Below are positions 32,958-43,335 of a stretch of DNA of 64,000 bases, in pieces. The translations under genes were made by a program, and so were the position numbers. The stretch's first letter is position 1, and each line of letters begins with the position of its first letter. The stretch comes from Ephemerocybe angulata (taxonomy: Eukaryota; Basidiomycota; Agaricomycetes; Agaricales; Psathyrellaceae), in NCBI GenBank assembly GCA_013368325.1, contig JAACJK010000165.1:1088088-1152087 (forward strand). Direction: 5' to 3'. A model generated the notes under the pieces. That model was not told the origin of the DNA, did not search any database, and saw only the letters and a list, made by a program, of their open reading frames with translations.

Positions 32958-35900
32958 ATGCCAGCGCAACGCATACAGCTCAATCCTGCCAGTCCTACCA
33001 AGCGCAACAAGCCCGATAAATGTATACTTTGTAACGAAGACCTCGAGGAAGGTATCCTTAACCAGCACACAAGATGCACACGCAACATACTGGTGATTCA
33101 AGATGTAGACGAACCCAGGTACAACAGGCAGGCGGACGGCCACTTTCACTGCAAGACTTGCGAGTACAGGTCTGCCAACCGTGTCGACTTCAAGGTGAGC
33201 GCCTTCCCAACCACTGGCGGAAGCAGAGCTCGATGTATAGCAACAGACGCACGTAACACAGAGTCACGCCAAAGCATCTGCGGGCGCCCCACACGACATA
33301 GAGATGGGAAACGAGGCGCAGGTCCCCATGTTAGACAGTGGGCGCTCGCCTGAGATGGGAAACGAGGCGCAGGTCCCCATGTCAGACAGTGGGCGCTCGC
33401 CTGAGATGGGAAACGAGGCGCAGGTCCCCATGTCAGACAGTGGGCGCTCGCCTGAGATGGGAAACGAGGCTCAGGTCCCCATGTCAGACAGTGGGCGCTC
33501 GCCTGAGATGGGAAACGAGGCTCAGGTCCCCATGTCAGACAGTGGGCGCTCGCCTACACCAGGCGAGGAAGAGTGCGACCACTTTCTAAGAAACCTTGGT
33601 CTTGTGGTGCACAGAGACCTGCTCATCTGTCCCGAGTGCAAGACTGTGGTTGAGCACACCGACATACGAAGACACATCAACGCTAACCACGGCGAACTCG
33701 ATATCCCAAAGTCCCTAAAGACAGACTTTGACACCATTGTTCTCAGTCGCTATCCGAACCTCATCTCGAAACCGGAGCACCCTCTTGAGCCTGTCGAAAA
33801 GATACCCTACCTCGAAACCAAGTTTGCGTACATTCGATGTGTCTCGTGCAACCGATGCTACAACAGCCCAGGTTCGTTCAACAACCACGCATGCACTCTA
33901 GGTGGACGACACGCGGACCCCATCACCTACGACTGTCAGCGGTACATCCCGAATACCAGCAGCCCCTGGTTTCCCCTCAAGAAAAGTGCTCCTACCCCGT
34001 TTGATATGACTGTGGCGACACCACTGCAGATCTACCAGAATAGCCGCTCACATCACCCGACGGTGCTAGATGGCTCGCAGATTGACGAGGTTCGCATACT
34101 CCATCAGTTCCTGTACAAAGAAGGGTGGATTTCAGCAATCGATACCACTGGTCTCCCTCGATCCTCGCTTATCCGCTACGCGCGGTTAGAGCCCAAGGAC
34201 CCCGTTCTCCTGAAGCTCTCGAGTGTCGTCTACAAATTTCTCAAGCGCGTACAAGACACGCTCCTCCACACCGCACTTCGGCGTCTGGTTGGTCTCCGTC
34301 CTGCATCCGAGCACGAGCGCACGTTCATGAGGCATCACTCGAGCGTGTCGGATCCTACGCTCAAGAGATATGCGAGAACAGCCGTTGGATTCATTGAGCT
34401 CATTCGTCGTTCAAGCGCCGACGCTTATCCTTTCAAGGTTCCAGAGGCTATTCTGAAAAGCGCACAGGACTTGTTTGCTCTGGTCTCCCAGGCCGATACC
34501 GAACCGTTGGAGGGATTCGACGAAGCTGAGGACGTTCCGCTGGCGGATCTTGTTCTCGACGAGGATGGCGAGCCCCTGGACGATTCGCCAATGCCACTGG
34601 AGCCCGACAATCTGATAGGAGCTCCGAACCGCTCGGAAACGTCAGCCGAGTGCGCGCTCATCAACCTCCTCGAGCTTATCTACACCTCGACCCCGACGAC
34701 GGCTAAGGGGGCTCACATGCACTCACCCGTGATGCAATTCTTGCTTTTATCTTCCGTGCGCGACTCTGGAGCTTGGGCCACCACCACGAGTATCACGCAG
34801 AAGATTGCCGCATCGACCTTTGTTGGGAGACTTACCTTTGCCCACCTCATTACCCAAACCTCCATCAAAGGCGATATAACGACACACGAGTACGTGTATA
34901 TTAATGTGATTCTAGCACTGTTCTAACGAGCACTTGTAGAGCCTTCAACAACTATGAGCGATACTTCTTGGAGCGAAGTGAGGCCGTCATGCCAAGTCTA
35001 TATATCCTCCACCGCGGTCTGAGTTCCATCGCATCTGCTGAGGAGAGCGGAACCGTGCTGAGCTCGCCGTCATGGGATGTTGATGCAGTTACCATTGGCG
35101 AGTCGACTGTCTTCTTCACCCAGATCGGAGAGATCATCACTTCGCTAAACGAAGAAATCGAGGTTGAGCTCCGTGATGTGCTGTTCAATAGCGACGCTCA
35201 CACCCAGTTTGCCGATGTGGAAATCCTGGACCAGCCTCGCCGCGCGGCTCCTGGATTCTCGTTCATTGACCATGAGGAAAACCCATGGCACAAAATCCCA
35301 ACCCTCATGGACCACATCCTCCGCACCCCTTCCCTATTCAAGGAGTTTGGTTCAGTGAATCGTGAAGAGTGCAAAATCCGCTGGCACACGGGACGCATCA
35401 GCGAGTGGATGTCCCAAGTCTATGCGCTTCAGGAGAAAATCATGGTCGCCGTTTCTCTCAGCTATGGGGAGCCAGCACGGGGGACTGAGCTCACTACCCA
35501 CCTGCTCAGGAATTACCCTGGTGGGTCGATACGAAATATCTTCTCTGCTTTCAACACACTCTTCCTCCGAGGCTCCTACAACAAGACGTCGTTCTTCACA
35601 GGAAAGGATCGCGTCATCGCCCGAGCACCGCTTCCTTCCATCTCCCTCCTTTTCATATACTTCCTTGCCTATGTTCGACCCCTCTTCTCCGAGTTCCAGC
35701 TCCTTCTGCGTCCCCACATGCACCACAACAGCTACTACTTCCTTTTCTGTGGTCTCCACCGCCCCGTCACAAGCGTCGACCTTTCAAAAGCCATGTCAAA
35801 GATTACGCTGGCCAAACTGCACATCGCCATCCCCATCTCACTCCATCGACAGATCATGGCCTTCATTACAAGTCGATATCGCCGAGCGTTCCCCGCCGGA

Positions 35901-38270
35901 ACGGTCTCCAGCGCGACGGACGAGCAACTCGGCCATTCTGAGGCCGTTGACAGGAAGCACTATGGCCTCGATGCGAGCATTCCGGGTCAGATGGACCATG
36001 ACTCGCTCCTCACATCGTTGGAAGTCAGCGGCATCTTTCACAAGATCCTCTTGGGTGATACCGTGCTCCTTCATTCGGTTTATGCGCAGCAAGCTCACGT
36101 CCAGGACCTCGTGCATGATCTGGACTCGATTCGGGCGGGCAGGCGCGATCACGGACCGTCAGGTGAGGCGAGTGGACACCCTGGAAATTCGAACGACTCG
36201 CAATCTATCGCGAGTGGAAACCCTAGATCCATCGCCCGGTCCGTCACTCAGCAACTCGCCCCCTTCCTCAATCAACAGATGAAGGAGACAGTGGAACGGG
36301 CCAATGCTGCGATCGTCCATCTCTTTGCACCCGATCGCATCCGCGCAGACAGCACCCATGTTCTCCCATCTGCAGTCGTCAATGTTCATCCCTCCCTCAT
36401 CCCCCGAGTGCGCCAAGTAATTCGTGACCCGCACGTTACGTTCAGCAACATCCACCAGGCACAGGCTACACAGCTCTGTATCGAAAAGGAGCGCTCATTC
36501 CTTCTTGTTACTCCAACAGGATCGGGGAAAACGTACCCTCCGCTGATCGCATCGCGGTGGTATGACAAGGGATCGACAACCGTCTGGCTGTTGCCAATGC
36601 TTTCCATGCGCGAGCAGCTCATGAAGCGCTGTAAGGAGCAGGGGCTTTCCTTTGAGCTGTACGACACGCCATCCACACCGCTCAACGCCCCTTCCAATCT
36701 CATCGTATCCATCGAGTCGACGGCAAAGGAGGAATTTACTCGATACCTTGAACAGCTCTGTGCTACTCAGAGCATAGCTCGGTTTGTTCTCGACGAGGCC
36801 CACCTTTTGCTCACCCACGAGAGCTTTCGCCCCATTATGAACACGCTCTCCTGGGCAGGTCAGAAGTCTGTACAGGTCGTCCTTCTCACCGCTACCCTGC
36901 CTGTCAATCTCGTCGAGCGACTATTCGAGGCTACCGGCCTAGTGGCGCCCATTGTCCTACGCATGACGACCGAGCGGCGCAACATCTCTATAAATGTCTC
37001 CGTCCTAGACGGTAGCTCTGCCGTTCGGGAAGAGGTCATTTCCCGCTTCCAAAAAGCACGGGAGAGCCACCCCACCCATCGCATTCTTATTTTCTCCCGG
37101 TCGAAATCCGAGGTTGAGTCACTCGCTACGAGTCTCAAGATCCCCAGCGTACATGGAAGCCTTGAGCAGGACGTCATGCAGTCCATCCTCCAGTCCTTCC
37201 GAGACGGTACTGAACTCGCCTTGTCTTGTACTACCTGTCTCGGAGTTGGGTTCGACGTACCGGATGTCAGCTTTGTTATTCATGCCGGCTTGCCCTGGGA
37301 TCTCCTCAGCTATGCCCAAGAAGCCGGACGAGCGGGGAGGAGCAAGCAATTTTCGCCTGCATGGTCCTACATCATTGTAGATAGGAACATGCCGGCGAAG
37401 AAGGACAAGGACGAGTTTGGGCTTGAAGCCTTGAAGGCGTTCATACTGGATGATCAGACGTGCCGTAGAATCGTTCCCTGGACCTACCTCGATGGTGCGG
37501 GTCTTCCCTGCGCGCTTCTCACTCCGGAAGCGCATCTATGTGATGTCTGCGAACATCAATCACAGCATACGCTGGCGGATATCCCAAACAAGCCCACGCC
37601 AGCACTCAAGGCATTACCAAGGGCGAATCCCCCTCCAGTACTTCCACCACTCCCCTCGGGATCCAAGGCAATTCTCACAATACCTGCACGAGTCTCTGGA
37701 CTTGTCCAGGCAGATGGGCGCAAGTGGTTACCCCATTCAATACTTCACCGGCGCTTGCAGAAGTTTGGGCAACAGTATTCGACACAATGCGCGCACTGCA
37801 CCCTTCAACAACTGCCGGCAAGCCATTCGTTTAACCAATGCAGCGAAATCGATCAGAAAGACTACGCTCAATGGAAGTCAAAGTTATTCTCTTCCATGCC
37901 GTCAGCGGTTTGCCATTCATGTGGGCTGCTACAAGGGGTACGTCCTCGCTCTTTGTTTTGAACTCCCTGCTAACTATTTTTTTAGATAAAATACAGCGGA
38001 CTCGACAACAGGGTTTTCTACCTGCACGACTGGATGGACGATAACCAGCGTCACTGCGAATTTGAATTCGCATTCCTTCCCTTCTTTTACCTTGCGCAAG
38101 GCAATGATTCCTTGGCCACCCTTCTTACACCTCTCAACCCGGAGCCAAGTCTCGAAGCCTGGCTGGCGTCTGCCTTGCCATCAGTCGAGGTCTCGGGAGC
38201 AGCTCCTGCATCGAGACTTGTCTTGGGGATTGAAAAGTTTTTCAAACATCCGCGACTCAATGTGACGTAG
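32958..38270 (+). CDS. Zinc-finger / recombinase-like / RecQ-type helicase (telomere-linked-helicase type)
   Basis: Four exons (32958-33194, 33262-34889, 34940-37937, 37986-38270) join without a break to 1715 residues. Order: a C-x2-C-x10-H-x2-C finger and a C2H2 finger (FHCKTCEYRSANRVDFKSHA) in the first ~90 residues; five 17-residue repeats; more Cys/His pairs (CPECKTVVEHTDIRRHINANH, CVSCNRC...NNHAC); a segment at about 800-970 with PARGTEL and, later, LGHSEAVDRKHYG, resembling the Arg and His...Tyr boxes of tyrosine recombinases. The helicase core follows: Walker A TPTGSGKT (~1145), DEAH (~1240), TATLP, and motif VI QEAGRAGRS (~1417). A C-terminal CxxC pair (CAHC, CHSC) closes the protein. 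The core resembles fungal telomere-linked RecQ helicases. Recombinase activity is inference: the second His/Arg box is not clear. Confidence 0.85.
33301..33556 (+). repeat. Five 51-bp tandem repeats in the helicase gene
   Basis: Units start at 33304, 33355, 33406, 33457 and 33508 and code for MGNEAQVPMSDSGRSPE with few changes. Near identity points to recent expansion. Confidence 0.95.
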
Positions 38271-38560
38271 TGTAGCGCTTCGATTCTGACAGACACTGTT
38301 GTTGCGTTAGAAGCCCTGCCAGCTCTGTGAATATGAATTCGCACTCCTACCTTGCGCGAGATGGCGATTCCTTGGACCCTCTGCAGCCAAGTCTACGACT
38401 CAATGTGACGTAGTGTAGCGCTTCGATTCTGACAGACACTGTTGTTGCGTTAGAAGCCCTGCCAGCTCTGTGAATATGAATTCGCACTCCTACCTTGCGC
38501 GAGATGGCGATTCCTTGGACCCTCTGCAGCCAAGTCTACGACTCAATGTGACGTAGTCTA
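38258..38560 (+). repeat. 143-bp tandem repeats made from the helicase gene 3' end
   Basis: CAATGTGACGTAG, which includes the helicase stop codon, recurs at 38258, 38401 and 38544. Each unit also repeats GAATTCGCAYTCCT, CTTGCGC, GATTCCTTGG and GCCAAGTCT of the last exon, shortened. Confidence 0.85.
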
Positions 38561-38660
38561 CTTTAACAACTAGGAAGCGCTTCGATTCTGACAGATTTTG
38601 CTTCATGTTCTACTTTAACAGCTAGGAAGCGCCTCGATTCTGACAGATTTTGCTTCATGT
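38561..38660 (+). repeat. Two ~52-bp tandem repeats
   Basis: GAAGCGCYTCGATTCTGACA followed by GATTTTGCTTCATGT occurs twice, preceded by CTACTTTAACARCTAG. Confidence 0.85.
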
Positions 38661-38708
38661 GTGTTAGAAGGTCACTTTGATGTCGTGCCTGATCATCGGT
38701 CCGGCACG

Positions 38709-38717
38709 CTATATATA
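38709..38717 (+). promoter_or_regulatory. TATA-like box
   Basis: CTATATATA lies about 95 bp before the ATG at 38807 in otherwise pyrimidine-rich upstream DNA. Confidence 0.4.
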
Positions 38718-38806
38718 CCCGTCCACTCCCAGTCCTCTCTTCTACCCTCCGTCCTTTTCCACTCTGTCGTCTGCATCCCAGCCCGCAGCAAGCCGTGTCG
38801 CGTAAA

Positions 38807-39942
38807 ATGTCGACGTTTCCAGTTCAGTAAGTGCAGCTCAGTGTCTCCATTATCACGCATTCACAAATCTGCAGATGCTCCCGATGCAATTCGTTTTTCG
38901 ACTCAAAAACTCACTTGGAAACTTGCATCACTGACACCGTCGTCATCGAGGTCGACACTCGAATTCAGAAACTTCACCTATCCCGCCACGCCGATGGCTT
39001 CTTCAAGTGTCCCTTCAAGGACATGGCTCGAGTGGAGCGGGCGGATTACTTTGTACGACACATCTTTCGCACACATTTTCTGAAACGCTGACGGTATGCA
39101 AGGTCAACCATGTTGTTCTCTGCAGCAAAACCTGGCGCGCGAAGTCGGGTGCGCGCCCGGCTACCCCAGTGTCGGGCACCACCCCCTCCTACTTTCCACC
39201 GCCCCAAACTCCATCGACAGGCAGTAGTAATGCCTCCGTGCCGTATTCGAACCGCCACTCTACCAATCCTGCATATAACTTCTCCAGGCCTGTCCCCAAT
39301 CCCGCCCCAAGTCCCTCCCTCAAGCGACCAGCACCTGAACCGCTTGCTGGACCATCGGCACGCCGACCGTCAACGGACCGGAGCGAAGACGCGATACAGT
39401 GGAGGTGGCTTATGGAGGTGCTAAACCTCCAGACGAAAGGAGCCGTTTGCGCAGGCTGTTACGGACTCGGAAATATCCTCGAAAAAGACATGGGTCACCA
39501 CAACAACTCGTGCACAATTTCGACTCCACTGCGCGCCAATGGAGAGAATCCCGCCTTCATCGCCTGGCGTAAACAGCCGATACCTCGTAGCATTGGCATC
39601 TGCTACACCTGCTGCCTTCCCACCAGGACTACGTGCCTAGAGTGGCACCCTGGCGACATGGGGCCAGGTCACTGCCCGTACATCGACACGAGTATCTCGA
39701 CGCTCTTCACCCTCCAGAAGAACACAGAATTCATCAAATATCTTTCCTCACGCCTCGGTCCCGCCGTTCTCGAAGCTGATTACCTCGCAGCTTATATCAA
39801 GTCACAGGACCCCGCCACGCGGAACGACTACCCTAGCGCCCTCGTCCTCAACGAGCTCGGACGATACTACACTGCCAGGTTCACCAAGCGATCGGTCCTC
39901 CCTCCCCATCCCTACCCTGCCAATCTCCAAGCCCTTGTTTAG
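38807..39942 (+). CDS. Short protein carrying only the N- and C-terminal zinc modules of the upstream helicase
   Basis: Exons 38807-38826, 38875-39052 and 39103-39942 give 345 residues in one frame. The N-terminus (CSRCNSFFDSKTHLETC; then ADGFFKCPFKD...ADYF|VNH) matches the two N-terminal fingers of the neighbouring helicase (CILCNEDLEEGILNQHTRC; ADGHFHCKTCEY...VDFK|SH), including the intron position after the second finger. The C-terminal half (CAGCYGLG...MGHHNNSC...FIAWRKQ...GICYTCCLP) matches the helicase end (CAHC...SHSFNQC...AQWKSK...VCHSCGLL). The recombinase-like and helicase parts are absent, replaced by a Pro/Ser linker. It could act as a regulator or decoy of the helicase; that is inference. 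Confidence 0.7.
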
Positions 39943-39947
39943 ACGGA

Positions 39948-40150
39948 CCGAACTTTTCATTTCGATTCACTGCTCGCCTGTACTTTTACATCAGCTTGTA
40001 CCTTCCTGTATTGTCTCCTTCTCATTTCGATTCACTGCTCGCCTGTACTTTTACATCAGCCTTCCTGTATTGTCCCCTTTTCATTTCGATTCACTTCTCA
40101 CCTGCACCTTTACGTTAGCTTATACTTTGACCTGTACTTTTACGTTCGCT
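39948..40150 (+). repeat. Minisatellite, ~60-bp units
   Basis: TTTTCATTTCGATTCACTGC, CGCCTGTACTTTTACATCAG and CTTCCTGTATTGTC recur about three times, shortening to the right. Confidence 0.85.
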
Positions 40151-40225
40151 TATACCTCTCTTCTGTGCCCATGTTTCTATAAGTACGGCCTGTCCTCTGT
40201 CTAATCCACACCCCCGCTGGCACCA

Positions 40226-41697
40226 ATGTCGTTCATGATACTCGATTCTATCAAGACCCTTAATACGCATATCAGTTCGGATCTCTCTAACCCTGTTGAC
40301 TTGGAGCAGGACACACACGAGTTTGGACTCAAGCGCCATCTCATTGTACTGCTGAGGCAGGAGATGGCGAACCTGCAGCAAAAGGTCCAGACTCTTGCTA
40401 CCGAGTGGGACGTTGACCGGAACCCTCCCGAGGCTGTGATGGACTATGAGGAGCAGAGAGACCTGGAGGGTAAGCTTTATGAATCTTTTCCGCGGAGATG
40501 TCCCTTTTTACACCACGTAGAACACATCACGAATGCGCGTCCGTGTCCGCCGCTGCAGACACAGCCCAGGGCTGCATCCCCTGCTGCAGGTCAGTCTCGT
40601 TTCCGAGAGTGCGAATGTCTCATAATGTTATCTCAGGGTCCACTGGTTCACAGGAAGACGATCCAGTTGCCCCGCTTAGCCGTGAGCAGGTGAGTATTTT
40701 GCACAACGACGTCTTCTTTGCTGACGGTTTCTGCAGGAAATGACCAAACGGGCCAATAGAATCGTCAAGAACATCGACACCAACGAGATCCGGTTCAGTG
40801 ATCTTCTGGACAGCCGTCTTTCGCCGCCTGACCGGATGAGCCCTTCGGAAGTCGACACGGCGCTTAAGCAAATGTTCGTCAAAATCCGAGGAGTCCGTAC
40901 CAAGAAAGTCCAGGAGTATCTACAAAGCAAGCAGCTTGGTAGCATGGCGTTTACGGACGTCATGGCTTCGTACACGTCGGCAGAGTCGCAAAGCACAATG
41001 GTGGCCAAGTTGTGTGGTCTGGAACTTGTGAGTACCAACACCAGGTAGTGGCACCATACTGAACCCTCGCAGGCGCTAGGCCAGACCTTTCAAGGAGGGA
41101 AGATATTCCAGTACATACTCGGCATCGTGAATCTCATTGCACAGCTCAAGTTTGCAATTTGGTGGAACACTAACAATGAACCTCGTGGATGGAAGAAAAA
41201 GTTCAAGGAACAAATGAAACGCGGTAGGGTACCCTCAGATGCCAAGAAATTCGATGGCCAGTTCGACAAGGCGAGGACGTCGCGCAACACTGTTTTGCGC
41301 CTGTATCAAGTGGTGAGTTTGACAATGCGACTCAATCAAATTACATTACTCACTTTGACGACAGTTCGGTGCGAATGCCGTTCTGCAGCCCATCCTATAC
41401 GTCTCCCCTGAAGGGAAGGGCTCTGTACATTCTAACCGCGCGCTTCTCGACCTCATTTCCACGCGCAACCGGGACTTCATTGGGCAGTCAACACTCCTCG
41501 CCAATCTTCACGACGCCGATCCGGAGATGGACGCCGAGGAGCTCATCGACTCCCACTTTCAGAAGGTTCACAGCAGCGCAACCAAACTTGTTCTCACTAT
41601 CTTTGAAGAAGCAGGTGGTCTCGCTATGAAGGACTGGGCAAAGGACTTTTTTGACAAATTCGACGAGCACAAGGGGGTTGTAGTAGGCAGTGACTAG
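40226..41697 (+). CDS. Uncharacterised helical protein, family X member 1
   Basis: Exons 40226-40469, 40637-40689, 40737-41027, 41073-41312 and 41365-41697 give 386 residues in frame. A TATAAG lies about 48 bp before the ATG. The protein is soluble and mainly helical. The middle (FAIWWNTNNEPRGWKKKFKE) is matched by the minus-strand gene at 50774-52325 (FAILWNSRNRGERGWKNKFH), and in both the next helix ends with RN-x2-LRL(Y/W). No known domain recognised. It ends 70 bp before the convergent SPT5-like gene B, with palindrome copy 7 just after its stop. Confidence 0.68.
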
Positions 41698-41707
41698 CGC
41701 GCCAACT

Positions 41708-41725
41708 TGTCCCGCTGACGGGACG
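41708..41725. repeat. Palindrome copy 7 of 8 (variant)
   Basis: TGTCCCGCTGACGGGACG: arms kept, centre changed to TGA. Confidence 0.7.
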
Positions 41726-41766
41726 CTTTCTTGCACGCCGTTTAGAAGGCAAGGTTGTAAAACGTT

Positions 41767-42740
41767 GTGGACTCTGCGGTAGAAAATCTGGAGGTGCCCT
41801 TGGAGTCCATCAGTAATAAATACTCTGTCTATAATAACAGGCCCACCTTGTGGACGTCAAAGACACGCATGATGGGCTCCCCAACCCTTTCCAGCCAGCC
41901 CTCGACCTGTCTGCCGTTCGGAGATATCCCACAGACTGAATCTCCCGCACACAATGCCTCCCTAACCCACGGTGCCCACACCACCAGCTCGTACTGGCAG
42001 TCGTCCCGAGTGAACCAGACCCTCACCTTTCCCTCATCCACCCCTCGCTGAACCTGGTCGTACGTGACACTAACCCCAGCATACCTCCCCCCAATAACTC
42101 TACCGTCTCCCTGTGGGGTGTGATGACCTGGGCTCATCTGAGCAATGTTCCGTTTGACAGCCTGCAGAATATCCGGCTGGGGACCTCGAAGCGCCCTTCG
42201 GATTAGCCGCTGCTGTTCATGGGAGGGGGGGCGGCTCAGAAGAAAGAGCTGCTTGATGTTGGCAGTGACCACCTCTAGACCACCAGAAAAGTGGCGCGCA
42301 GGCTTTCCATCAGGAAGGTAGTGGACACTGTCCCCCTCTTCGAGGTAGTCGTCAGAGTTGGAAGGGATACCCAAGCAGTCATGTGCGTTGTCTGCATCGA
42401 CCAACGTAGGAGACCCCTGATGAATCGGAAGTACGAGGAGCTTGACCTTGTTCCGATTTGGGCTTGGGTTCGTGACAATGCCTACTGTCGGCTCCCAGCG
42501 CGCCCTGGTGTCCAGTGTGACCACGCCCAAGATGGACCCGACTGATATGGCGCGAAAGGACATGCGATCACTATCGTAGCCAGAGCACTTTGGGGTTGGA
42601 AGTGGATTTCCAGCACTGGGAACCAGCCTTTTCACGTCATTGACGCCGACTGCCTCGATAAAGACCGAGAACTGCATCCCCGGGTTGTACACCACGGCAA
42701 TGATGTTGCCATGCGCTTGGCGCTGGACAGCTGCCGTTCT
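41767..42740 (-). CDS. SPT5-like NGN/KOW protein, paralogue B
   Basis: The long minus-strand exon (41829-42695 and a little beyond) reads NGN-like IIAVVYNPGMQFSVFIEAVG, then GDSVHYLPDGKPARH, TANIKQLF, a degenerate KOW-like turn (GRVIGGRYAGVSVTY) and CGISPNGRQVEGWLERVG, ending in FDVHK before a GTGGGC donor. Order and spacing equal those of paralogues A, C, D and E. Upstream exons and the last exon are not fixed. It faces the family X gene on the other strand. Confidence 0.55.
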
Positions 42741-43335
42741 GGCGAGTTCATGCGCGAACTTGCATGCCCTCCGGCCCTACGTTGCAAAGTTAGAGGCGCC
42801 AAACTTGCTTTGAAGTCCCACCCACCACAGGGACGGCCACCTCGTATACGATTCCCGCCCGCTGGTCATTGGGCGGGCCCAGTGTGTACTTTTGCACCTC
42901 AAGGCTGGGTACTGCACCAAGGCGGGGGGAAATAAAACAATATGGATAAGGGCGAGATGCATTTCGGCAAAGGCGGGACTCTTACTGATACTGAAGCTGT
43001 CCTCGTCTTCATCCAGCGGGGTGAAGGGGTTTGTAGACTGCTGAGGGCACAATGTCTGAGAAAGAGCGTCGCTCAGGAAGGCAGCACCTACCGCCATAAG
43101 GTTTGGATACATGCTAAAGTTTATGGCTCGCATTCTGGGTGTCAGTGGTCGTAGTGGTTCAGGAAAAAGGGCGCTGTGGGCTTAGGCGCGCGTCTGATGT
43201 AGCGGCATCAAGCACGTGGGAATTCGGCTAGTCGCCGGCTGCCTGACTCGTAGATAGGGAGGGCGAATAGAAATGGATTGAATGTGGGGTGAGGGAGGGC
43301 GAATTACATGGGGACGAGTCACTAAGGAACGCTCG
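42741..43335. other. Gap with a possible 5' exon of paralogue B
   Basis: A minus-strand open stretch at 42950-43133 (PQQSTNPFTPLDEDEDSF) could be a first exon of paralogue B. No domain supports it. Confidence 0.35.

Noticed and set aside
33301..33556. CRISPR-like array of 51-bp repeats
   Set aside because: There are no unique spacers; the units are in-frame protein repeats of a eukaryotic gene.
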